A stretch of DNA of 21,117 nucleotides from SZAS-103 sp964640525 (GTDB lineage: Bacteria; Pseudomonadota; Gammaproteobacteria; Xanthomonadales; Xanthomonadaceae), in NCBI GenBank assembly GCA_964640525.1, contig CAZXGS010000052.1, forward strand, positions 1 through 21,117, in the 5' to 3' direction. Below the pieces are notes generated by a model. The model was given only the letters and a program-made list of their open reading frames with translations, was not told the DNA's origin and did not search any database. Made by a program: the position numbers and the translations under genes. Shown here piece after piece: positions 7,901-13,922 of the stretch (the stretch's first letter is position 1; every line of letters starts with the position of its first letter).

Positions 7901-8834
7901 CTGGCCGGCGGCGGCAGCCGGCGCGGCGGCTGCCGACGACAAGGATGCCGACACCGACATCGACCCTGCAGCCGTGCCACCGCTGCATCTGGACGTGGCC
8001 GACCTGCGCTTTGGCGAAGCCAGGCTCGGCCACCTGCTGCTGCAGACCCACCCGGTCGCGCAGGGCATGCACATCGACGAACTCGACGCGCGCTCGCACA
8101 CCCAGACTATCGACGCCAGCGGCGACTGGCTGCACGCCGGCCACGGCGGCACGCGCACGCAGCTGTCGCTGGCGTTCAAGGCCGACAGCCTGGGCGACAT
8201 GCTGGATGCGCTGGGCTTCAAGGGCGTGGTCGCCGCCGGCAGGACCAAGGCGAGCTTGAACGCGAGTTGGAACGGTTCGCCGATGGCCTTCCGCCTGGCC
8301 GCGCTCGACGGCGCGCTGGACCTGGACGTGGGCGAGGGACGCCTGCTGGAGGTCAAGCCAGGCGCCGGCCGCATCCTCGGCTTGGTCAGCCTGGCCGAGC
8401 TGCCGCGGCGTTTGAGCCTGGACTTCCGCGATTTCTTCGAGAAGGGCTTCGGCTTCAACACCCTCCGGGGCCATTTCGTGTTCGATGACGGCGTGGCGCA
8501 CACCGACAAGTTGTCGATCAACGGCCCGGCGGCCGATATCCGGATCAGCGGGAATACCGATCTGGTCAGGCAGCGCTACGATCAAACCATCGACGTCCTG
8601 CCCAAGACCGGCGGCCTGGCGACGGTGGTGGGCGCGGCGGTGGCCGGGCCGGTCGGTGCCGCGGTGGGCGCGGTCGCCGGCGCGGTGTTGAAGAAGCCGC
8701 TGCAGCACATGGGCCACAAGCGCTACCGCGTTACCGGCCCGTGGAACCACCCGGAAGTGAAGCCGGTGCCGGTCGAACGCGGCGAAGCCGAAGTTTCCGG
8801 CACGCCGGCACCGGGCCAGGCGGACATGCCGTAA
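4995..8834 (+). CDS. yhdP: YhdP family AsmA-like envelope protein
   Basis: A 1279-residue protein, close to E. coli YhdP (1266). One N-terminal membrane segment (about 16-36, YTLAAAVILMAVVVAIADRL) anchors a very long periplasmic beta-rich region. The C-terminal AsmA-like domain is recognisable by AELPRRLSLDFRDFFEKGF, then INGPAADIRISG and YDQTIDVLPK. A glycine-zipper hydrophobic stretch (VVGAAVAGPVGAAVGAVAGA) lies just before the end. YhdP, TamB and YdbH are redundant in E. coli and thought to form bridges carrying phospholipids from the inner to the outer membrane. GTG at 4995 is chosen for the GGAG at 4984-4987 and the tight 16-bp gap to the rng stop, which implies co-transcription. A run of seven G near 5752-5758 does not break the frame. 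Confidence 0.93.
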   Translation: MRAHLIRALHHTRRGLFYTLAAAVILMAVVVAIADRLLPLVQEHPDRIAAWLMQRSGRPVKFSHAEAHWTSRGPLFTLYDLRIGKGDSQLAVDRAELLLAMYSGALPGHPFTELRLRGLALSIERDADGRWRLVGLATPKQAQNTHPLATLEGLGELQVTDARVSVRVPSQGFQFVTPNAALRLRVTPDRLRAGLRVDAGGTAPLQAVVDFDRRKEAGRLWIGSDDFDLAPWARMLTLGGVRADRGRGRLQLWGGIADRRLESVQVEAALRGVGIVAAPEAGAAAPMRVDLADVTASARLRRQGDGWTFVAPRLRVRSQRGAADVLDGLAMRLGPGLTMVAPRLDVGALLEIGLLAEQVPPGLRTWLAQAGPHIRVSRLRVNLGADGVLQGRAHLDDIRWQPVGTRPAIQGLAGDVLFDRQAISLTLDRPDPQRHPLQLSWPPAFGDPVPLQLDGRLTAWRDAGDWVLETSGLHIHNDDLDLHVRLAMRFHGDGRKPRLDLLATVGRAKLVNARHYWLRHKMPPRTVAWLDRAFVGGTVIGGHVLLGGELADWPFRHGQGVFDAVADLDDAELDFDHEWPHAEHLTGQARFDGPGMQVSGTARIAGIDAHELSAAIPDFHQAVLDVRAQATGSGEQMLGLLRASPLKKKFGAEFASLDLRGPGMQGTLHLSLPLHHDEGALQVEGDVDLAHAKLADPRWGVAFSDVGGRVHYDQDGVLAQGLDVKVHEDAAKLRLAIGKATGDPATAVAVSLAGVLPVTSLLEHAPMLGWLKPIVSGRSAWTVDVKVPTAATRGGTAPTSLTLRSDLRGATLALPAPLGKLAAASLPLRISAPLPIGSGDIAVSLGGVLDVRGRYEPSGGFRGLLAFGAPANGPLPASGLIAIGRVATLDVAGWVGFAGGSGESTGLQSVDVRADDLSVGGRHFPATRVRLTRNRTTTSLRLDGDAMAGNVVVPVPTAAGIRAQFERLYWPAAAAGAAAADDKDADTDIDPAAVPPLHLDVADLRFGEARLGHLLLQTHPVAQGMHIDELDARSHTQTIDASGDWLHAGHGGTRTQLSLAFKADSLGDMLDALGFKGVVAAGRTKASLNASWNGSPMAFRLAALDGALDLDVGEGRLLEVKPGAGRILGLVSLAELPRRLSLDFRDFFEKGFGFNTLRGHFVFDDGVAHTDKLSINGPAADIRISGNTDLVRQRYDQTIDVLPKTGGLATVVGAAVAGPVGAAVGAVAGAVLKKPLQHMGHKRYRVTGPWNHPEVKPVPVERGEAEVSGTPAPGQADMP

Positions 8835-8991
8835 GTCGCGCCGCGTGCATGTGGCGCCGCAGTCAGGGAAAATCGACGGTCTGCCTGCCTGGCAACGACG
8901 TGCTCCAACCCACCTTGCCGGGCCGACCTGCCATGCCAATGGCGCTTGCGGCCGTTCCCTGCGCCTGTTTCGCCCCCGACAAGGACCTTCA

Positions 8992-10434
8992 ATGACCGAT
9001 TTGATCCCCGTTGCCGAGTCGCTGCTGCTCGCCCCCGGTGGGCTGAGCGTGGCACAACTGGACCGCGCCTTCGCCCGCCTGCTCGGGCCGGGCATCGACG
9101 ACGGCGACCTGTATTTCCAGCACGCCCGGCGCGAGAGCTGGATGCTCGAGGACGGCATCGTCAAGAGCGGCGCGCATGCCATCGACCAGGGCGTGGGCGT
9201 GCGCGCGATCAGCTGCGAGAAGACCGGCTTCGCCTATTCCGACGACATCCAGCCCGGTGCCCTGCTGGAGGCGGCCGGCGCGGCGCGGGCCATTGCCCGC
9301 AATGGCCACCAGGCCAGCAACGGCGCGCCGGTGCGGGTCGGTGCGCGCGCGTTGTATCCGGCCTTTGATCCGATCGACGCCATGGATGCCGATGCCAAGA
9401 TCGCCGCGCTGCGCCGCGTCGATCAATTGCTGCGCGCGGCCGACCCGCGCGTCAAGCAGGTGATCGTGAGCCTGGCTGGCGGCGTGGAGACGATCCTGCT
9501 GGCCCGCGCCAGCGGCGCGCTCGCCGCCGACGTGCGGCCGCTGGTGCGTTTCAACGTGCAGGTGATCGTCGAGGCCAACGGCAAGCGCGAGCAGGGCTAT
9601 TCGGGCGGTGGCGGGCGCCACGGCTACGCCGAATTGTTCGCCGGCGAGCAACCCGAGCGCTGGGCGCGCGATGCGCTGCGGCAGGCGCTGGTCAACCTGG
9701 ATGCGGTCGAGGCGCCGGCCGGGCCGATGCCGGTGGTGCTCGGGCCGGGCTGGCCGGGCGTGCTGCTGCACGAGGCGGTCGGCCACGGTCTGGAGGGCGA
9801 CTTCAACCGCAAGGGCACGTCCACCTTCAGCGGCCGCATTGGCCAGCGGGTGGCAGCCAAGGGCGTGACCATCGTCGACGACGGCACGCTGCCGGGTCGG
9901 CGCGGCTCGCTCAACATCGACGACGAGGGCACCCCGACCCAGCGCAACCTGCTGATCGACGACGGTATCCTGGTCGGCTACATGCAGGACACCTTGAATG
10001 CACGGCTGATGGGCGTGGCACCGACCGGCAACGGCCGCCGCGAAAGCTACGCCCACCTGCCGATGCCGCGGATGACCAACACCCTGATGGCCGCCGGTGC
10101 GCATGACCCGGCCGAGATCATCGCGGCGGTGAAGAAGGGTCTGTACGCGCCCAACTTCGGCGGCGGACAGGTGGATATCACCAGCGGCAAGTTCGTGTTC
10201 TCCGCCAGTGAGGCCTACCTGATCGAGGACGGCAGGATCACCCGCCCGGTCAAGGGCGCGACCCTGATCGGCAACGGCCCCGAGGCGATGCAGCGGGTTT
10301 CCATGATCGGCAACGACCTTGCGCTGGACGAAGGCGTGGGCGTGTGCGGCAAGGAAGGCCAATCGGTGCCGGTGGGCGTAGGCCAGCCGACCTTGTTGCT
10401 GGAGTCGCTGACGGTGGGCGGGACGCAGGCGTGA
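8992..10434 (+). CDS. tldD: TldD metalloprotease subunit
   Basis: A 480-residue protein, as E. coli TldD (481). TldD and TldE (PmbA) form a heterodimeric zinc protease that degrades unfolded peptides; in E. coli it processes the microcin B17 leader and degrades CcdA. TldD carries the active site: H260-E261-AVG-H265 (HEAVGHGLEGDF), with C452 in GVGVCGKEGQSVPVG as the probable third zinc ligand. The start is fixed by AAGGA at 8981-8985, six bases before the ATG. It follows yhdP after 157 bp in which I see no gene or clear promoter. Its partner pmbA lies 1 kb downstream on the same strand, past the oppositely oriented yjgA. Confidence 0.97.
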   Translation: MTDLIPVAESLLLAPGGLSVAQLDRAFARLLGPGIDDGDLYFQHARRESWMLEDGIVKSGAHAIDQGVGVRAISCEKTGFAYSDDIQPGALLEAAGAARAIARNGHQASNGAPVRVGARALYPAFDPIDAMDADAKIAALRRVDQLLRAADPRVKQVIVSLAGGVETILLARASGALAADVRPLVRFNVQVIVEANGKREQGYSGGGGRHGYAELFAGEQPERWARDALRQALVNLDAVEAPAGPMPVVLGPGWPGVLLHEAVGHGLEGDFNRKGTSTFSGRIGQRVAAKGVTIVDDGTLPGRRGSLNIDDEGTPTQRNLLIDDGILVGYMQDTLNARLMGVAPTGNGRRESYAHLPMPRMTNTLMAAGAHDPAEIIAAVKKGLYAPNFGGGQVDITSGKFVFSASEAYLIEDGRITRPVKGATLIGNGPEAMQRVSMIGNDLALDEGVGVCGKEGQSVPVGVGQPTLLLESLTVGGTQA

Positions 10435-10474
10435 GGTCGCGCCTGCCATTTACCTTCATTCCGTTGGCGGCGGG

Positions 10475-10546
10475 CCTTCCGGGCGCGTTGAACCTTCCGG
10501 GCGCAGTGCGCATTCCCGGCGCGGTGCGCATTCCGGGCGTGAAAAA
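10475..10546. repeat. 18-bp tandem repeat, four units
   Basis: Units lie at 10475-10492, 10493-10510, 10511-10528 and 10529-10546, with core CMTTCCGGGCGC (one unit reads TTCCCGGCGC) and variable ends. The last unit is least conserved and runs into the A-run that begins the next repeat. The period is exact, with no indels across four units. Confidence 0.8.
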
Positions 10547-10635
10547 AAGTCGTTCGTGGTGAGCTTGTCGAACCACATCGTGCCGGGCGTGGAAAAAACT
10601 CCCTTCGTGGTGAGTTTGTCGAACCACATCGTGAC
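10535..10635. repeat. ~50-bp tandem duplication carrying a dispersed motif
   Basis: Each unit begins GGGCGTG, then an A-run, then TTCGTGGTGAG, then TTGTCGAACCACATCGTG. The dispersed-motif parts lie at 10551-10582 and 10602-10633 and differ at few bases; a one-base indel separates the two halves of the unit. The motif is the same as at 1-20 and 197-220, 10 kb away, there with GCC in place of GYT. Confidence 0.8.
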
Positions 10636-10648
10636 TCGCTGGCGGTTG

Positions 10649-10669
10649 CCTGCTCCCTCCGGGAGCAGG
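10649..10669. repeat. 21-bp hairpin, mirror partner 1
   Basis: CCTGCTCCC (10649-10657) pairs perfectly with GGGAGCAGG (10661-10669) around a TCC loop. The core CTCCCTCCGGGAG is the reverse complement of the core of the hairpin at 10802-10822. There is no T-run on either side. Confidence 0.8.
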
Positions 10670-10801
10670 ACCTGTTCCCGCAATGCCTTGGGTCGACGAT
10701 GCGCAGATCACCGCATGACAGCGGCGGTCGAGCGCCCTGACAATGCAAGCCCTGCGCCCCTTCAAAGCCCATCCCTCACCCGCCGCGCCTGCGGCACGTC
10801 G

Positions 10802-10822
10802 GCCTCTCCCGGAGGGAGAGGC
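10802..10822. repeat. 21-bp hairpin, mirror partner 2
   Basis: GCCTCTCCC (10802-10810) pairs perfectly with GGGAGAGGC (10814-10822) around a GGA loop. Its core CTCCCGGAGGGAG is the reverse complement of the 10649-10669 core. It lies 45 bases from the yjgA stop and could act as a bidirectional transcription end or mRNA-stabilising element. Confidence 0.8.
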
Positions 10823-10866
10823 GAAAGGCCGCGCTCTTTGCCTGCCGATGGTCAGGCAAGGGCTTG

Positions 10867-11439
10867 TCAGGCTTGCCCGATTCCCGATTCCAGAATCCCG
10901 CTGTCGGGCTCTTCCAATACCTCCCGCAGCGACCGGAACAGCTCGCGTTGCGCATGCGGGGGCTTGTTGTGCAGGCGCTCGGCGTGGGCGTTGCGGGCCA
11001 GTTGCCGCAGGTGCTGGCGATCGGCCTGCGGGTGCGCGGCGATGAACTCGCCCAGCGCCGCATCGCCCTCGGCGATCAGCCGCTCGCGCCAGCTTTCCAC
11101 CCGGTGCAAGGCGGCGGTCTCGCGGCGGCCGTCGGCCTTGGCGTGGTCGAGGGCGGCACGGATCGCTGCCAGTTGCGCATCCTCCAGCCGGCGCAGGTTC
11201 TTGGCGAGAAACTGGGTCTGTCGCTTGCGCGCGATCTGCGCGGTGATCCGCTGGCTCTCGCGTACCAGCGTCCGCAGGTCATCGTCCAGCGGCAGCTTCG
11301 CTAGCGGCGCCGGCCCGGTCTCCATCAACCGTTGTGCCAATTCCAGCACGCCCAGCGCCTCGCGCCGCTGCTGGCTGCGGCTGGGGCCATCCCAGCCCTC
11401 CTGCCCGTCGGAGTCTTCGGCGGCATCGTGATCGATCAT
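10867..11439 (-). CDS. yjgA: DarP/YjgA, 50S ribosome maturation factor (DUF615)
   Basis: A 190-residue protein of the YjgA/DUF615 family, now called DarP, which binds late 50S precursors and promotes peptidyl-transferase centre maturation in E. coli. Family features are an acidic N-terminus (DHDAAEDSDGQEGWDG), PSRSQQRREALGVLELAQRL, LPLDDDLRTLV and the C-terminal block HPQADRQHLRQLARNAHAER with NKPP. It is almost entirely helical and very charged. The ATG at 11439 (MIDHDAAEDS) is preferred; an upstream in-frame start near 11475 would overlap pmbA. It has only a weak ribosome-binding site. Its start codon is 17 bp from that of the divergent pmbA. Confidence 0.93.
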   Translation of the reverse strand: MIDHDAAEDSDGQEGWDGPSRSQQRREALGVLELAQRLMETGPAPLAKLPLDDDLRTLVRESQRITAQIARKRQTQFLAKNLRRLEDAQLAAIRAALDHAKADGRRETAALHRVESWRERLIAEGDAALGEFIAAHPQADRQHLRQLARNAHAERLHNKPPHAQRELFRSLREVLEEPDSGILESGIGQA

Positions 11440-11456
11440 CGTCCAAGGATACGCAA

Positions 11457-12833
11457 GTGACCCAGACCCTCGCAAAAACCGATGCCGCCCAGGCGCGGAT
11501 CGCCGAACTGTCCACCCTGGCGCAAGATCTGCTGCGCCGCGCCCGCGCGCGCGGTGCCGACCAGTGCGAACTTTCGCTGAGCGAGAGCCGCGGGCTCAGC
11601 GTCGGCGTGCGCATGGGCGAGGTGGAGACGGTCGAATACACCCGCGACCGCAACTTGTCGCTGACGGTGTATTTCCACGCCGCCGATGCAGGTCTGCGCA
11701 AGGCCAGCGCCAGTACCGCCGACCTGTCGGAGTCCGGACTGGAGGCCACCCTGGATCAAGCCTGCGCGATCGCGCGTTACACCGAAGCCGACCCGATGGC
11801 CGGCCTCGCCGATGCGCAGCGCATGGCCGACACCATCGTCGATTTCGACCGCTGGCATCCATGGGATCTGGACGCCGATGCCGCGGTGGCGCTGGGCATC
11901 GCCTGCGAGGACGCCGGACGCGGGGCCGACGCGCGGATTTCCAATTCCGAGGGCGCCAGCGTCAACAGCAACCAGTCCATCGCGGTGTACGCCAACAGCC
12001 ACGGCTTCGTCGGTGGCGAACGCGGCACCCACCACTCCATCGCCTGCTCGCTGATCGCCGGTCAAGGCGAGGGCATGCAACGTGACGACTGGTACACGCT
12101 GGGCGTGGCGGCGGCGGATCTGGATGCGCCCGAGCAGGTTGGCCGGCGCGCCGCCGAGCGTGTCCTGCGCCGGCTCGACCCGCGGCGCGCCCCGACCGGC
12201 AGCTTCCCCGTGCTGTTTTCCGCCGAGATGGCGCGCGGCCTGCTCGGCCACCTGCTTGGCGCGGTGTCCGGCGGCGCGCAATACCGCCAGTCCAGCTTCC
12301 TGCTCGGCGCCGTGGGCGAGCGCATCTTTCCGGACTGGTTCGCCCTGCGCGAACGCCCGCACCTGGCGCATGGGCTGCGTTCGAGTTCGTACGACGGCGA
12401 AGGCGTGGCCACCGTCGAATCAAACCTCGTCACCGGCGGCACCCTGCAGCGCTACCTGCTCGACGCCTACTCGGCGCGCAAGCTCGGCCTGGCCACCACC
12501 GGCAATGCCGGCGGGGTGTTCAACCTCGACGCCAGTTGCGGCCACGACGACCTGGAGGCGCTGCTGCGCGGCATGGGTCGCGGCCTGTACGTCACCGAGC
12601 TGATGGGGCAGGGGGTGAACCCGGTGACCGGCGACTACTCGCGCGGCGCGGCCGGCTTCTGGGTCGAGGGCGGCCAGATCGCCTGGCCGGTGGATGAGAT
12701 CACCATCGCCGGCAACCTGCGGCAGATGTACCTGGCGCTGGAAGCGGTCGGCTGCGAGGTCGATCCGCGCTCGCACGTGCGCACCGGGCCGATGCTGATC
12801 GGGGCGATGACGGTGGCCGGGGCGGGCGGCTGA
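11457..12833 (+). CDS. pmbA: PmbA/TldE metalloprotease subunit
   Basis: A 458-residue protein, close to E. coli PmbA/TldE (450). It is the non-catalytic partner of TldD in the TldD/E protease. As expected it lacks the HExxxH site. Family features include AQDLLRRARARGADQCELSL, the ISNSEGASVNSNQS segment, SSYDGEGVAT and the C-terminal GVNPVTGDYSRGAAGFWVEG followed by ITIAGNL. A GTG start at 11457 is supported by a strong AAGGAT at 11445-11450, six bases upstream; that Shine-Dalgarno lies in the 17-bp gap to yjgA, so the promoter must overlap the yjgA coding region. Confidence 0.96.
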   Translation: MTQTLAKTDAAQARIAELSTLAQDLLRRARARGADQCELSLSESRGLSVGVRMGEVETVEYTRDRNLSLTVYFHAADAGLRKASASTADLSESGLEATLDQACAIARYTEADPMAGLADAQRMADTIVDFDRWHPWDLDADAAVALGIACEDAGRGADARISNSEGASVNSNQSIAVYANSHGFVGGERGTHHSIACSLIAGQGEGMQRDDWYTLGVAAADLDAPEQVGRRAAERVLRRLDPRRAPTGSFPVLFSAEMARGLLGHLLGAVSGGAQYRQSSFLLGAVGERIFPDWFALRERPHLAHGLRSSSYDGEGVATVESNLVTGGTLQRYLLDAYSARKLGLATTGNAGGVFNLDASCGHDDLEALLRGMGRGLYVTELMGQGVNPVTGDYSRGAAGFWVEGGQIAWPVDEITIAGNLRQMYLALEAVGCEVDPRSHVRTGPMLIGAMTVAGAGG

Positions 12834-12938
12834 TGGCGTTTGCCCGATCCAGAGTACGCTGGCGTGAAATCGATGGTTCGCCGGAGTAGTCTTGAGTCGC
12901 GGTCGGATCAGGATTTTTCATTTTCGGGAGAATGACGC

Positions 12939-13274
12939 ATGAGCGATGTACCGCAGGACCAAAAGACGATGGCCATGCTTGCCCACCTGCTTGGCATTTT
13001 CACCGGCTTCGTCGGGGCGCTGGTGATTTGGCTGATCAACAAGGACAAGGCGGATTCCGCCTTCGTCGTGGAGCAGGCAAAGGAGGCGCTGAATTTCCAG
13101 ATCACCGTTGCCATCGCCTGTTTCGCATCCGGACTGCTGTTCTTGATCCTGATCGGGATGCTGCTGCTTCCGCTGGTGCTGCTGGCCAACCTGATCCTGT
13201 GCATCATGGGCGCCATGAAGGCCAATGAAGGCGTCGAGTACCGCTATCCGTTCGCCCTGCGCCTTATCAGTTGA
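12939..13274 (+). CDS. DUF4870 small membrane protein, paralogue 1
   Basis: A 111-residue protein of the DUF4870 (Tic20-like) family. It starts MSDVPQDQKTMAMLAHLLGI; hydrophobic segments lie at about residues 11-33 and, following VEQAKEALNFQI, about 53-92, the latter long enough for two passes. It ends KANEGVEYRYPFALRLIS, the conserved tail. ATG chosen for GGGAG at 12926-12930, eight bases upstream. The function of the family is unknown. A strong terminator follows at once. A second, longer paralogue lies 115 bp downstream. Confidence 0.88.
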   Translation: MSDVPQDQKTMAMLAHLLGIFTGFVGALVIWLINKDKADSAFVVEQAKEALNFQITVAIACFASGLLFLILIGMLLLPLVLLANLILCIMGAMKANEGVEYRYPFALRLIS

Positions 13275-13310
13275 TCCCGGATTCGTTCAATCGATCGGTG
13301 CCCTTCACCG

Positions 13311-13345
13311 AACCCGCGTCGCGCCAAACGCAACGCGGGTTTTTT
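13311..13345 (+). terminator. Strong intrinsic terminator between the DUF4870 paralogues
   Basis: AACCCGCGT (13311-13319) pairs perfectly with ACGCGGGTT (13333-13341), with a 13-base loop and six T (13340-13345). This is a classic factor-independent terminator for the first paralogue. The second gene starts 44 bases on, so it needs its own promoter or readthrough. Confidence 0.9.
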
Positions 13346-13388
13346 GTTGCGCGCTACACTGGCCAGACCCTGCCTTGCGAGGGACGCG

Positions 13389-13847
13389 ATGAGCACGCCG
13401 GATCCGACAACGCCAGAACCCGCGCACGACCAAGCGCCACTTCCGGTTGCCTTTGATGCGAAGCAACCCGTCATCGGTGCGGATGAACGCCAGTGGGCCA
13501 TGCTGGCTCACTTGTCCGCCCTGCTGGGTTACCTGCTCACCGCTGGCTGGGCAGGCAGCGCCGGTGGCTTCCTCGGTCCGCTGGTCGTGTGGCAAATGAA
13601 AAAGGACACGATGCCCTTCGTCGATCAGCAGGGCAAGGAGGCCCTGAACTTTTCCATCACCATCTGCATCGCCTTCGCGGTACTGTTCGCGTTCGGAGTG
13701 ATGACGCTGTTCATCGGTTTCATCGTCGCCTTGCCGTTGATGGCGGTGGTCGCGCTGTATGCGTTGGTGTTCACGATCATCGCCTCGATCAAGGCCAACG
13801 AGGGCGTGGCGTATCGATATCCGATCTGCCTGCGGCTGGTGAGTTGA
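13389..13847 (+). CDS. DUF4870 small membrane protein, paralogue 2
   Basis: A 152-residue DUF4870 protein. The hydrophilic N-terminus (about 40 residues, proline-rich: TPDPTTPEPAHDQAPLP) is absent from paralogue 1. It is followed by ERQWAMLAHLSALLGYLLTA, a turn with VVWQMKKD, the motif VDQQGKEALNFSITICIAF, a second hydrophobic block, and the tail KANEGVAYRYPICLRLVS. The paralogues align best over the LNFxIT motif and the tail. ATG at 13389 is chosen over the in-frame TTG at 13344, because the latter falls inside the terminator T-run; GAGGGA at 13379-13384 precedes the ATG. Function unknown. Confidence 0.9.
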   Translation: MSTPDPTTPEPAHDQAPLPVAFDAKQPVIGADERQWAMLAHLSALLGYLLTAGWAGSAGGFLGPLVVWQMKKDTMPFVDQQGKEALNFSITICIAFAVLFAFGVMTLFIGFIVALPLMAVVALYALVFTIIASIKANEGVAYRYPICLRLVS

Positions 13848-13922
13848 CCCTTGCTGCGTCAACCGCGTGCGCCGGCGCGCGTTGCAGAAGGCTGAACGCT
13901 CCCGTGCGTGCCGGAGGACTCC

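Larger units (their letters stand above)
10435..10866. other. Gene-free convergent intergenic region packed with repeats
   Basis: This 432-bp stretch lies between the converging 3' ends of tldD and yjgA. In order it holds four 18-bp tandem units (10475-10546), an approximately 50-bp tandem duplication carrying the dispersed GTCGAACCAC motif (about 10535-10635), and two 21-bp hairpins with mirror-image cores (10649-10669, 10802-10822). A short open frame across it encodes hexapeptide repeats only because 18 is divisible by three; I do not call it a gene. The hairpins may end transcription from either side, but neither has a T-run. Confidence 0.8.

Noticed and set aside
4791..9182. A 1463-codon open frame on the minus strand
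   Set aside because: It is the antisense of yhdP and parts of rng and tldD. High GC at third positions removes stop codons from one antisense frame. Its sequence is Arg/His/Gln-rich with no recognisable domain, whereas the plus strand gives clear YhdP motifs.
10344..10562. A 72-codon plus-strand frame with hexapeptide repeats
   Set aside because: It overlaps tldD out of frame and its repeats arise from the 18-bp DNA period. No ribosome-binding site or family match is seen.
10535..10635. Possible CRISPR-like array
   Set aside because: Only two ~50-bp units in direct tandem with no unique spacers and no cas genes. The 53-bp repeats at 1-253 also lack a regular spacer pattern.
13344..13388. 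Upstream TTG start for DUF4870 paralogue 2
   Set aside because: It lies within the T-run of the preceding terminator, and the ATG at 13389 has its own ribosome-binding site.
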